DNA of 64,000 nt from Azoarcus sp031556475 (GTDB lineage Bacteria > Pseudomonadota > Gammaproteobacteria > Burkholderiales > Rhodocyclaceae): contig JAVBSY010000074.1 in NCBI GenBank assembly GCA_031556475.1, positions 3,975 to 67,974 of the forward strand, read 5' to 3'. Below are positions 24,797 to 34,835 of this stretch, in pieces. Within the stretch, counting starts at the first letter, position 1, and every line of letters begins with the position of its first letter. A program made the translations under genes and the position numbers. The notes under the pieces are model-generated. The model made no database searches, was not told the origin of the DNA, and saw only the letters and a program-made list of their open reading frames with translations.

Positions 24797-27310
24797 TCAA
24801 GCGCTATCGCCGCGGGCGGCGAGAAACGCGGCGAATTCCGTCTGCGCCATCGGCTTACCGAACAACGGCCCTTGTTGCAGATGGCAGCCGAGGGCTGAAA
24901 GAAAAGCCTGCTGCGCCGCATTTTCGACGCCGCGCGCGAAGATCTTGAGATCGAGCACGCCTGCCAGACTGGCAATGGCCTCGACGATCGCCTCGCTCTG
25001 CTCGCTCCGTCCCACCTCGCGCACCAACGCCGGGTCCAGCTTCAACGCCCGCACCGGATAAAGCTTGAGCTTGGGAATGGCGCTGAGACCCCGGCCGAAA
25101 TCGTCGATGGCCAGATGCACGCCAAGCGCGGCCAGCGCGGCCAAGGTATCGGCCGCATGGGCGCTGTCTTCCGTCAAAATCTGCTCGTCGATGTCCAACT
25201 CGAGGCGCTCCGGCGCCAGCGCGGCGTCGGCCAGCGCCTGTTGCACGCGTTCGACGAAATCGCGCCGCATGACTTGTTCGATGGCGATATTGACCGTGAC
25301 CATCGGCGCGGCGCCATCGGCGCCATGCGTCCACCCCGCTGCGGCAAGGCAAGCGGTACGCAACGCCCAATCGCCCAGGTCGACGATCAGGCCGCTGTCG
25401 CGGGCGACGGCGGCAAAGCTGCGGAACGGGATCAAGCCAAGCTCGGGATGCAGCCAGCGCAGCAAGGCTTCGCCGGCACAAATTCGGCCGCTGCGGGCAT
25501 CGACCAACGGCTGGAAATACACCGCCAATTGCTCGCGCTCGACCGCATGACGCAGGTTGGCCTCGAACACCCTGTGCAGAATTCCCGGCCCATCCAGATC
25601 GGCGACGTAGCGCTGGTAGCCATCGCCATCCGGCTGACGGGCACGCAGCAGAGCGGCATCGGCCCTGCCGAGCAAGATATCGAAAGCATCGCCGTCAGCG
25701 GGAAACAGCACGGCACCGATGCTGGCGCCCAGGCACGCTTCACCGCGCCCGGTTTCGAACGGCGGCGCCATGGCGGCAAGCAGACCCGCACCGATGCGGC
25801 TGGCGTCGCTTTCCTGCTCGAGCGCGGGCAACAAAACGAGAAAGCTGTCGCAGCCTTCACGGGCAATCATCGCACCGCGCGGCAATGCGGCCAGCAGGCG
25901 GCGGGCAATCTGGCACAGAACGGCATCCCCGGTGTTCGCGCCGTACTCGCGATTGAAGGCCTTGAAACCCTCGACGTCGATACGCAGGATGCCCACGCTG
26001 CCGCGATGGCGGAGGAGAACATGCTCGGCCACGGCGGCAAAGCGCTGCTCCAGCAAGCGCCGGTTGGGCAAACCGGTCAACGTATCGTGATGCGATACGT
26101 AATCGGCACACGATTCCATCCGCCACCTGGCGGTCAGGTCGGAAAGAATGCCGATGTAGTTGCGGGCGGCGCCATGCGCATCCCGCACCGCGCTTATCGC
26201 CAGCCAGCCGGAATACACATCGCCATTCTTGCGCCGGTTCCAGATTTCGCCCTGCCATTGGCCGGTTTCACCAAGGCTTTGCCACATCGTGCGGAAAAAA
26301 CCGGGTTCGTGGCAACTGGCGCCGAGCACGGCCGGATCCTTGCCGATCACGTCCTTGCGGCTGTAGCCGGTGATGTCGATAAACGCACGGTTGACGTCGA
26401 CGATGCGGTTTTCCGCATCGCTGACGAAAATCGCCTGGCTGGCGGCATCGAACACCTCCACCGGAAGGCGCACTCGCGCATCGGCCACCCTGGCCTTTTC
26501 CAGAATGGCCGTGCCTTTTTTCGCCGCCTCGACATGCGGCGGCAGAACCAGCAAGCGCCAACCGGGATGCGGACCGGCGAGAACGCGGGCGGTCTGCGTT
26601 TCACCTCCGCCCACGGGGCGCAAGTGCGCCAACGGCGGCGCGCCGTCGGCCGGCCAATCGATGGCGAACACCTCGCTCGCGGGGTGGCCGACGACCGCCG
26701 TGCGCGCCATGCTGAGCAACGTCAGCGCGGCGGCATTGGCGGCCGCAACCAGACCGACGGCGTCGAGAACGATCACCGGTTGTGCAAGCGCGGCAGCCAG
26801 ACGCGGCCACAGTTCGTCATGTCGTGAAGCACCGCCGGCTTCCAGAACGACTTCGGCATTGAACCCGGAACTCGCTTCAGGCGTTGTTTCGGCCAACCAA
26901 TCGCGACTCAGAATCAGCGCATGGATGCCAGGGCGCAGTCGCGCGGCGGCGATGAAACGGAAATCGCGGTGCCGACCGCCAGGCAAGGCAACGCGCAGGC
27001 TGCCGCGCATTTCGCCCTGGATGAACAGGCGCGCACGGGCATCGAGAAACGCCCGCTCGGACGGAAACAACTCCGCCAGCGGCCTGCCGGCGATCTGGCG
27101 GTATTCGCGTTCCAGCAAGCGGCAGGCAGCACTGTTGGCGTCGATGATGACTTCGTCGCCCGTGATGATCAGCCCTTCGTCCAACAACTCGAGCAACGCG
27201 AGGTATACCCCGGTTTCCGCCCCCTCCGACAGGTCGGGGACGAAAGGCTCGGAAGAGGGATTGTCGCCCCGGGGGGGGCCGGCGGGATTCATCGGCGGCA
27301 GCATGTCCAA
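24797..27310 (-). CDS. PAS-GGDEF-EAL protein with degenerate catalytic motifs
   Basis: An 837-aa cytoplasmic sensor without transmembrane segments. Two or three PAS domains (about residues 30-395, with the HxxxxGxxxWQGEIWNRRKNG pattern in the last) precede a GGDEF domain and an EAL domain. The GGDEF signature reads GCDSF, so cyclase activity is unlikely. The EAL domain keeps E614 (EALLRW), DDFG at 736-739, K757 and the QQG motif. It has D706 where the ExTE Glu is expected and R793 in place of the conserved Glu of the ExVE motif, which should impair phosphodiesterase activity. An eight-C run falls within codons about 11-15. It may act as a c-di-GMP receptor or a non-catalytic partner. Confidence 0.88.
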   Translation of the reverse strand: MDMLPPMNPAGPPRGDNPSSEPFVPDLSEGAETGVYLALLELLDEGLIITGDEVIIDANSAACRLLEREYRQIAGRPLAELFPSERAFLDARARLFIQGEMRGSLRVALPGGRHRDFRFIAAARLRPGIHALILSRDWLAETTPEASSGFNAEVVLEAGGASRHDELWPRLAAALAQPVIVLDAVGLVAAANAAALTLLSMARTAVVGHPASEVFAIDWPADGAPPLAHLRPVGGGETQTARVLAGPHPGWRLLVLPPHVEAAKKGTAILEKARVADARVRLPVEVFDAASQAIFVSDAENRIVDVNRAFIDITGYSRKDVIGKDPAVLGASCHEPGFFRTMWQSLGETGQWQGEIWNRRKNGDVYSGWLAISAVRDAHGAARNYIGILSDLTARWRMESCADYVSHHDTLTGLPNRRLLEQRFAAVAEHVLLRHRGSVGILRIDVEGFKAFNREYGANTGDAVLCQIARRLLAALPRGAMIAREGCDSFLVLLPALEQESDASRIGAGLLAAMAPPFETGRGEACLGASIGAVLFPADGDAFDILLGRADAALLRARQPDGDGYQRYVADLDGPGILHRVFEANLRHAVEREQLAVYFQPLVDARSGRICAGEALLRWLHPELGLIPFRSFAAVARDSGLIVDLGDWALRTACLAAAGWTHGADGAAPMVTVNIAIEQVMRRDFVERVQQALADAALAPERLELDIDEQILTEDSAHAADTLAALAALGVHLAIDDFGRGLSAIPKLKLYPVRALKLDPALVREVGRSEQSEAIVEAIASLAGVLDLKIFARGVENAAQQAFLSALGCHLQQGPLFGKPMAQTEFAAFLAARGDSA

Positions 27311-27392
27311 GTGTTGGGTCGCTTAACGGCGAAGACCCAGAATACTTGAACCCCACCGCAACGAAACAGGGGAATAACCGGAATTGCCGGCC

Positions 27393-28838
<1,446 letters not shown>

Positions 28839-29041
28839 GGGCGCCTTTTCTGTTGAGCGGCCCTCGCAAAATGCGGGGGCCGGGCGCGGCGGCTGAATGC
28901 TTATTGCGTGGAGCCAAACCGCTCCGAAAAAACCGCGCCAGCCGGCGAGCCAAGTATTCGATAGAACTCGTAGATTATAGCAAGCCCTTCATCCACAAAG
29001 CGATTTTATCGGGCACCAGCGCGCGGACGCCCCGCTTTCGA

Positions 29042-30136
29042 CTATTTCTTCAGCGTAAGGTACGCAGTGACCTCTTCCCGGTCGTGGTAAAGCTGCTTGA
29101 TGCGCAGATCATATGGACCGACGCTCGCCAGACGCTTGCGGATCAGTTCCCGGCATTGCTCCACCGCGTGCAGCCGGCGTTTCATCGGCAGCTTGAGGTT
29201 GAACACGGTATGCCGGCAGCGCCCGGAGCCGATCCAATCCGCCGCCAGCGTGGCGATGCGGGAAGGCTGCTCGACCATGTCGCACACCATCCAATCCACC
29301 GGGCGCGACGGACGCCAGATGAAACCGTCCGCGCGCAGGTGTTCGACCATTTCGGTCGCCATCACCGTGGCGCGTATCGGGCCATTGTCCACCGCGGTCA
29401 CGCGGATGCCGCGCTGGGCAAGCTGCCACGTCCAGCCGCCGGGCGCCGCGCCCAGATCGACCGCGCGCATGCCGGCGCGCAGAGCCATTTCACGCTCCTC
29501 ATCGCCCAGCAAAGTCATGAACGCTTCGGCGAGCTTCAGCGTCGAGCGGCTAGGTGCCCCCGACGGCATGCGCAGGCGCGGAATGCCCATCGGCCACGGC
29601 GCACAGCGTCCGTCCAGGCCGCAGGCGAGCCAGGCACTGGTGGCATCGGCAAACATCACGTGAAGCACCGGCAGACCGACACGGCTGGACCGGAGTGCGC
29701 CGGCCTTTTCCAATTCGCGTGTCAGCGGTTCGGCGAAACGGCGGCAAAAACCCGAACGTTGCTTGGCCTCGTCGGTATCCGGCGTTTCCAGCACCACACT
29801 TTTGAAACGCTGCCCGCTCTCCCTTGCGGCTGCCACCAGCGGGCTGGCGCGGTCACGCTCGGGCAGATCGGTTACGCGGGCAAACCAGGGCAACAACTGT
29901 CGGGCAAAAACCGGGGTGCGCCAATTCACGCGCTCGTTCAGCACGCTCATCGGCACCGGTTCGAAGGTTTCGAACACGGCGTAGGCAGTGCCAGGTTCGG
30001 CACGGGTATAGCCGATCAAACCGGCATCGGCGGCAAGGTCGTCGAGTTCGGCGGCCAGTTCTTTTTCGAAACCGGCACGGCAATAACCGAGCAAGCCGGA
30101 AATGGGGAAATTCGGAGCGGAGGAACCAGAGGACAT
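29042..30136 (-). CDS. rlmM: 23S rRNA 2'-O-ribose methyltransferase RlmM
   Basis: A 364-aa protein matching RlmM (YgdE), which methylates the ribose of C2498 in 23S rRNA using SAM. The N-terminal THUMP-like domain starts GLLGYCRAGFEKELAAELDD. The Rossmann domain has AVDLGAAPGGWTWQLAQRG (motif I) and DWMVCDMVEQP. The C terminus holds NLKLPMKRR. The ATG at 30136 is used because similarity begins there; an upstream ATG at 30322 would overlap the divergent aldo-keto reductase gene. Confidence 0.93.
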   Translation of the reverse strand: MSSGSSAPNFPISGLLGYCRAGFEKELAAELDDLAADAGLIGYTRAEPGTAYAVFETFEPVPMSVLNERVNWRTPVFARQLLPWFARVTDLPERDRASPLVAAARESGQRFKSVVLETPDTDEAKQRSGFCRRFAEPLTRELEKAGALRSSRVGLPVLHVMFADATSAWLACGLDGRCAPWPMGIPRLRMPSGAPSRSTLKLAEAFMTLLGDEEREMALRAGMRAVDLGAAPGGWTWQLAQRGIRVTAVDNGPIRATVMATEMVEHLRADGFIWRPSRPVDWMVCDMVEQPSRIATLAADWIGSGRCRHTVFNLKLPMKRRLHAVEQCRELIRKRLASVGPYDLRIKQLYHDREEVTAYLTLKK

Positions 30137-30246
30137 CGGGCAGCAACCCCGATGCGCCGGGGTATCATCGGACGAAAGGCGGAATGATAGGTTGCCGCGA
30201 CGCATTACGCGAGCAGCCACGCCCCACCCGACAGGAGAAAACGAGC

Positions 30247-31299
30247 ATGACGCAACGCGCAATGACGTATTGGGAGTTGGGCGAAGGCGGGCCGAAAGTC
30301 TCGGCGATCTGCCTTGGCACAATGACCTTCGGCCAGCAGAACGACGAAGCGGAAGGCCATGCGCAGCTCGACCGCGCGTTCGAGCACGGCATCAACTTCA
30401 TCGACACCGCCGAGATGTACCCGGTGCCCGCGCGGGAAGAAACATCCGGCGCGACCGAGCGCATCGTCGGCTCCTGGCTCGCTGGCAAGCCGCGCGAGCG
30501 CATCGTGCTGGCAACCAAGGCGGCGGGACCCGCGCGCAGCCTGCACTGGATACGCGGCGGCCCGCCGGCACTGGATCGCGCCAACCTGCGCGCCGCGGTG
30601 GAAGGCAGCCTGCGGCGGCTGCGCACCGATTACATCGACCTCTATCAACTGCACTGGCCCGAGCGCAACCAGCCGATGTTCGGCCAATGGCAGTACGACC
30701 CGGCAAAAGAGCGCGCCTGCACCCCGATCCGCGCCCAACTGGAAACGCTCGCCGAACTGGTGGCGGAAGGCAAGATACGCCGCATCGGCCTGTCGAACGA
30801 ACACCCGTGGGGCGTCATGGAATTCGCCCGCCTTGCCACCGAACTGAAACTGCCGCGCGTGGTGTCGATACAGAACGCCTACAGCCTGCTCAACCGCGTA
30901 TTCGAGTACGGCCTGGCCGAAGTCTGCCACCGCGAACGCATCGGCCTGCTCGCCTATTCGCCACTGGCTTTCGGATTGTTATCGGGAAAATACCTGGCCG
31001 ATCCGGCAGCCAGCGGGCGTATCACACTGTTTGCCCAATTCGGGCAACGTTACGCCAAACCCAACGTTGCCCCGGCGGTAGCCGCCTACGCCGCGCTCGC
31101 CCGCCGCCACGGCCTCGCGCCGACACAACTGGCGCTGACCTTCGTCTATCGCCAAACCTGCGTCGCCAGCACCATCATCGGCGCGACGACAATGGCACAA
31201 CTGGAAGAAAACCTCGCCGCGTGGAATGTGGATATCGCGCCCGAGCTTGCCGCCGGGATCGAGGCCATCCACCTGCAATACAGCAACCCGGCGCCTTGA
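30247..31299 (+). CDS. Aldo/keto reductase (Tas-like)
   Basis: A 350-aa AKR. The N terminus (YWELGEGGPKVSAICLGTMT), the FIDTAEMYPVPAREET segment and the NADP-binding end (STIIGATTMAQLEENLAAW) match the Tas/YgdS group. The catalytic Lys lies in IVLATKAAGPA and the His in YQLHWPERN. The ATG at 30247 follows GGAGAAAACGAGC. It is divergent from rlmM with a 110-bp spacer and shares only modest similarity with the aldo-keto reductase at 8.8 kb. The substrate is unknown. Confidence 0.9.
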   Translation: MTQRAMTYWELGEGGPKVSAICLGTMTFGQQNDEAEGHAQLDRAFEHGINFIDTAEMYPVPAREETSGATERIVGSWLAGKPRERIVLATKAAGPARSLHWIRGGPPALDRANLRAAVEGSLRRLRTDYIDLYQLHWPERNQPMFGQWQYDPAKERACTPIRAQLETLAELVAEGKIRRIGLSNEHPWGVMEFARLATELKLPRVVSIQNAYSLLNRVFEYGLAEVCHRERIGLLAYSPLAFGLLSGKYLADPAASGRITLFAQFGQRYAKPNVAPAVAAYAALARRHGLAPTQLALTFVYRQTCVASTIIGATTMAQLEENLAAWNVDIAPELAAGIEAIHLQYSNPAP

Positions 31300-31306
31300 A
31301 CCAGGC

Positions 31307-31693
31307 CTATTGCTTCGGTGTGGCCGGCGCCGTGTCGACCGAATGCGTCGACGTCGGCGCGGTGCTCTCCGCCACGCTCGAGGGCACCGGCACTGTTTGC
31401 GGCAGCTTGGATGGCACGACCTCGATCTTGTTCGCCATCATGTAGTCGTTCATATCCTTCCAGCCTGCGAACACCCATGCTTTCTGCGCCGAGGCATTGA
31501 GGGCATAGCAGTCCTCCAGCGAGCGGCCGGCATGCCGGCAGGCACCGCCGATGGCGCGGCCCTCGGCCTCGGCATGTGCCGCTTCCTTCTTCGGATCGGG
31601 CAGATCCAGGAGTTCGCCGATCTGCTCGCAGCCGCCCAAAAGCGGCAAAAGCAGGAACAGGGCTGGATAGGAAAACAAGGAAAATTTGCGCAT
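31307..31693 (-). CDS. Small lipoprotein of unknown function
   Basis: A 128-aa protein with a type II signal: a hydrophobic stretch and lipobox LLGGC, the Cys falling near residue 22. The mature part has the conserved-looking CRHAGRSLEDCYALN (two Cys) and a Ser/Thr/Pro-rich tail. It ends convergently just after the aldo-keto reductase gene, 7 nt from its stop codon. The ATG at 31693 is chosen because the lipoprotein signal starts there. The family is not recognised. It is probably attached to the outer membrane, as residue +2 is not Asp. Confidence 0.75.
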   Translation of the reverse strand: MRKFSLFSYPALFLLLPLLGGCEQIGELLDLPDPKKEAAHAEAEGRAIGGACRHAGRSLEDCYALNASAQKAWVFAGWKDMNDYMMANKIEVVPSKLPQTVPVPSSVAESTAPTSTHSVDTAPATPKQ

Positions 31694-31904
31694 GCCGATT
31701 CGACCGTATCTTGAGCAGTGAGGCCTGGTTGTCAGACTTAACGTCACGGGCGGGGGAAATCTTGACGTCTTTCGCATCCAACGCGACGCCAGCGTTACTT
31801 TTTCCCTTCACGCTCGTCCGACAAACGGTGACTATAATCCCCGCAGTTTGCTTGTGTCCCGCCTTCTTTGTTTTACCTTCTTCTTATCGAGCGTATTCAA
31901 GGCA

Positions 31905-33269
31905 ATGAGTTCAAGAAAGTTCAACAGCCGCATATGCCGGCTCGCCCTGCTTGGTCTGTTCGCGCTGGCACTGCCGCTGCACGCGGCGCCGGCGAAAAAA
32001 GCCGACGCCAAAAAACCCGAGCCGAAGCCCGAACAAATCCTGCAAATGGAAATTCTCCACAACCTGCCTCCGACCAAGGCCAGTGCGCTGGAGGAACTGG
32101 TTCAGCGCTTCAACGCGCAGAACAGTGGAACCGTTCAGGCGAAATTGGTGGAGCGCGATTGGCGCACCGGAAGCGCACCGCACCTGCTCATCCTGGGCGG
32201 CGATGAAGAAGAAGATTTCCTGGCTGGCAAACCACGCTTCAAACCATTGTACGCCCTGATGAAAGACGCCGGCGTGCCGCTCCAGACCTTGCGCCCGCCA
32301 GCGATGATGACACGCACCCCGGTCGATACGCAGGGCCGCCTGCTGGCGCTGCCAGTGGGTTTGTCCACCCCGGTGCTGTTCTACAACCGCGACGCGTTCC
32401 GTCGCGCGGGACTCAATCCCGATTCGACCCAGCTCGGCACCTGGCTCGACCTTCAACATGCCTTGGGACGCCTGGTCGACACGGGGCTGACTTGCCCCTA
32501 CACGGTATCGGAGCCAGGCCGGGTCATGGTCGAAAACCTCAGCGCCTGGCATAACGAGCCGGTCGCCGCAGCGCGCGGCAAGGGCATCCAGCCCTCGTTC
32601 AACGGCATGTTCCAGGTCAAGCACGTGGCGATGATGGCCAGTTGGTATCGTGCCAGCTATCTGCGCATTTTCGACAACGGCGGCGAAGCGGAACAGCGCT
32701 TCGCGACCGGAGACTGCGCGGTGATCGCCGCGCCATCCGCGAGCTGGGCCGACTTCCACCGCAAAGGCGACATGGATATCGGCGTGGTACGCCTGCCCTA
32801 CTACGACGATTTTCCCGGCGCGCCGCAAAATACGCTCGCCGACGGACCCGCGATGTGGGCGGCTTCCGGCAAGAAGCCGAACGAATACAAGGCGATGGCG
32901 CGCTTCGTCAACTTCTGGCTGCAAGCGGAAAATCAGGTCGCATGGCAACGCGAAACCGGCTATCTGCCGCTGAACCGTGCCGGCTTGCTGGCCTCGCAGA
33001 GCGATCTGCTGGGCGCGGACCTGGAAAATATCCGTGTTGCCGTGGCACAACTCACCAACAAGCCGACCACGACCGTATCGGCCGCGCAACCGACGATGGA
33101 GCGCCAGAACGTGCGCCGCATCATCGACGAAGAACTCGCCTTCGTCTGGGCCGATCGCAAGCCGGCCAAGGAAGCACTCGATACCGCCGTGACGCGCGCC
33201 AGCCAGCCTGCGGCACGTCCAACCCAACCCGTTGCGCAAGCAAGCCAGGCACGTCGCGCAGCCAAATAA
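31905..33269 (+). CDS. Extracellular solute-binding protein (UgpB-like)
   Basis: A 454-aa periplasmic binding protein of the ABC sugar / glycerol-3-phosphate class. The signal peptide (about residues 8-27) ends at LHA. The mature domain shows ALEELVQRFNAQNSGTVQAK, LPVGLSTPVLFYNRDAFRRA and the late GPAMWAASGKKPNEYKA typical of UgpB-like proteins. The ATG at 31905 with AAGG upstream is preferred. The next gene is a glycerophosphodiester phosphodiesterase, which fits glycerol-phosphate diester uptake, but no permease or ATPase genes are present. Confidence 0.85.
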   Translation: MSSRKFNSRICRLALLGLFALALPLHAAPAKKADAKKPEPKPEQILQMEILHNLPPTKASALEELVQRFNAQNSGTVQAKLVERDWRTGSAPHLLILGGDEEEDFLAGKPRFKPLYALMKDAGVPLQTLRPPAMMTRTPVDTQGRLLALPVGLSTPVLFYNRDAFRRAGLNPDSTQLGTWLDLQHALGRLVDTGLTCPYTVSEPGRVMVENLSAWHNEPVAAARGKGIQPSFNGMFQVKHVAMMASWYRASYLRIFDNGGEAEQRFATGDCAVIAAPSASWADFHRKGDMDIGVVRLPYYDDFPGAPQNTLADGPAMWAASGKKPNEYKAMARFVNFWLQAENQVAWQRETGYLPLNRAGLLASQSDLLGADLENIRVAVAQLTNKPTTTVSAAQPTMERQNVRRIIDEELAFVWADRKPAKEALDTAVTRASQPAARPTQPVAQASQARRAAK

Positions 33270-33282
33270 CGGCACAAAAAAC

Positions 33283-34047
33283 ATGCACGGCGCGGCGGCA
33301 TGGCCCTTGCCGCCGATTGTGGCGCACCGCTGTGGCGGTGCGCTGGCGCCGGAAAACACCTTGGTCGGACTCGATGTCGCCGCCGCGCAAGGCTGCCGTG
33401 GCGTCGAATTCGACGTCATGCTGTCGGCCGACGGCGTGCCGCTACTGATCCACGATGAAACCCTGGAACGCACCACCGACGGTTGTGGCCGCGTAGCGGC
33501 CACCAGCGCCGCCGCGCTGCGCGGTCTCGATGCCGGCGCCTGGTTCGCGCCCCGCTTTGCCGGAGAGCGCCTGCCGACGCTGGACGAAGCCCTGGCGCGT
33601 TGTACCACGCTCGATCTGGCCGTGAATATCGAGATCAAGCCCTCTACCGGACACGATGCCGCCACCGGCCGCGCTGTCGGACACTGCCTGCGCCAGAACT
33701 GGCGCTCTTTCGCCCCGGGTCTGTTGCTGTCGTCCTTTTCGCCCGTTGCGTTACTGGCGGCGGCCGAGCAGTGTCCGGAATACCCACGCGGCCTGCTCGT
33801 CGAACACATACCAGCGGATTGGCAGGCGCGCTGCATCGCCGTTGGCGCCATCGCGCTGCATGCCGATACCCGCCATGTCGACGAAGCACTCACCCGCACT
33901 GTACGCGCGGCGGGGTACCGGCTCGCGCTTTACACCGAAAACGATATGGTCAGGATCGCACGGTTGCTGTCCTGGGGCGTGGATTCGATCATCACCGACA
34001 ACCCCGGCGCAAACTACGGTCTACAAGGCGTCATCCACACACCATGA
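33283..34047 (+). CDS. Glycerophosphodiester phosphodiesterase (UgpQ-like)
   Basis: A 254-aa GDPD enzyme without signal peptide. The catalytic features are visible: AHRCGGALAPENTLVGLDVA (His and Arg at the N terminus), GVEFDVMLSADGVPLLIHDE (metal-binding Glu/Asp, catalytic His) and the late ITDNPG. It hydrolyses glycerophosphodiesters to glycerol-3-phosphate and an alcohol in the cytosol. It begins 13 nt after the UgpB-like gene, so the two are cotranscribed. The ATG at 33283 fits the family start. Confidence 0.92.
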   Translation: MHGAAAWPLPPIVAHRCGGALAPENTLVGLDVAAAQGCRGVEFDVMLSADGVPLLIHDETLERTTDGCGRVAATSAAALRGLDAGAWFAPRFAGERLPTLDEALARCTTLDLAVNIEIKPSTGHDAATGRAVGHCLRQNWRSFAPGLLLSSFSPVALLAAAEQCPEYPRGLLVEHIPADWQARCIAVGAIALHADTRHVDEALTRTVRAAGYRLALYTENDMVRIARLLSWGVDSIITDNPGANYGLQGVIHTP

Positions 34048-34109
34048 TTGCAACGACTCAAAGCTCATAACACGCTCTGGGCGGCAACGCAGGTTCAGCG
34101 TCTCATGGG

Positions 34110-34703
34110 TTATGACGACTTGACCAGCAATCCACGCAGCAGCAACTCCAAAGCCGTCACGCTTCGCGCCAACCGTGCCTTGCCATCGTCACCATCTGCG
34201 ATCCAGAACGCTGTTTCCGCCAAGCCGCCATAAATCTGCGATGCCAGAGCCTGCGAGTCGACCTCGACCACGACACCCTGCTGCATGAGATTGTCGATCA
34301 GTCGCTGCATCGACTTGATGCAGTGGCGTTGCGAGTCCAGCGAAGCGCCACCCAGCACGGCTCTGGCATCGCGCAGCACGATGCGCTGGATTTCCGGTTC
34401 AAGTGTCATCTCCAGATAGGCGCGGCAGCGGTTGCAAAAGCCTTCCCATGCATCTTCAGCCGTGTCAGAGATTGCTTGCAGGCGAGCATCCATCTCTGCG
34501 TCGATCTGCGCTACCACCGCGGCTAACAGCCCCTTCTTGTCGCCGAAGTGATGGTATAGCGCCCCACGGGTCAAGCTCGCCTGTGCGGTGAGATCGTCCA
34601 TGGAGGTGTCGGCATAGCCGCGTTCACCAAAGACCTTGCGTGCAGTCGCCAACAGCGTGGCCCGGGTTTCTTCCATTTCAGCGCGGGTGCGACGAACCAT
34701 CAT
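34110..34703 (-). CDS. TetR/AcrR family transcriptional regulator
   Basis: A 197-aa TetR repressor. The N-terminal helix-turn-helix has the standard form ATARKVFGERGYADTSMDDL and LTRGALYHHFGDKKGLLAAV. The C-terminal ligand-binding domain is helical. It is divergent from an MFS transporter gene. The 132-bp spacer has two perfect inverted repeats, so it likely represses the transporter and itself until a toxic ligand binds. Confidence 0.93.
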   Translation of the reverse strand: MMVRRTRAEMEETRATLLATARKVFGERGYADTSMDDLTAQASLTRGALYHHFGDKKGLLAAVVAQIDAEMDARLQAISDTAEDAWEGFCNRCRAYLEMTLEPEIQRIVLRDARAVLGGASLDSQRHCIKSMQRLIDNLMQQGVVVEVDSQALASQIYGGLAETAFWIADGDDGKARLARSVTALELLLRGLLVKSS

Positions 34704-34734
34704 CTCTCCTTTACATACGAATTATACGATTATT

Positions 34735-34757
34735 TACATTCACGCCGTATGAATGTA
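34735..34757. promoter_or_regulatory. Inverted repeat, candidate TetR operator 1
   Basis: TACATTCA-N7-TGAATGTA, a perfect 8-bp inverted repeat 31 bp upstream of the tetR start, within the shared tetR/MFS intergenic region. Size and place fit a TetR-type operator. Confidence 0.6.
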
Positions 34758-34764
34758 TGGTTAT

Positions 34765-34785
34765 ATACATACAGAACGTATGTAT
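34765..34785. promoter_or_regulatory. Inverted repeat, candidate TetR operator 2
   Basis: ATACATAC-N5-GTATGTAT, a perfect 8-bp inverted repeat 50 bp upstream of the MFS start codon and 7 bp from operator 1. Both share the TACAT motif, which supports binding by one protein. Confidence 0.65.
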
Positions 34786-34835
34786 TGTCTCGACACCTCA
34801 CCGCTATGGCAAGCGTGGACCTACTGGAGAGCGAG

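Noticed and set aside
25115..26827. A 570-codon plus-strand frame opposite the PAS-GGDEF-EAL gene
   Set aside because: Shadow frame; the translation is Gln/Arg-rich without domains.
31911..33899. A 662-codon minus-strand frame opposite the UgpB/UgpQ-like genes
   Set aside because: Shadow of two clearly assigned genes.
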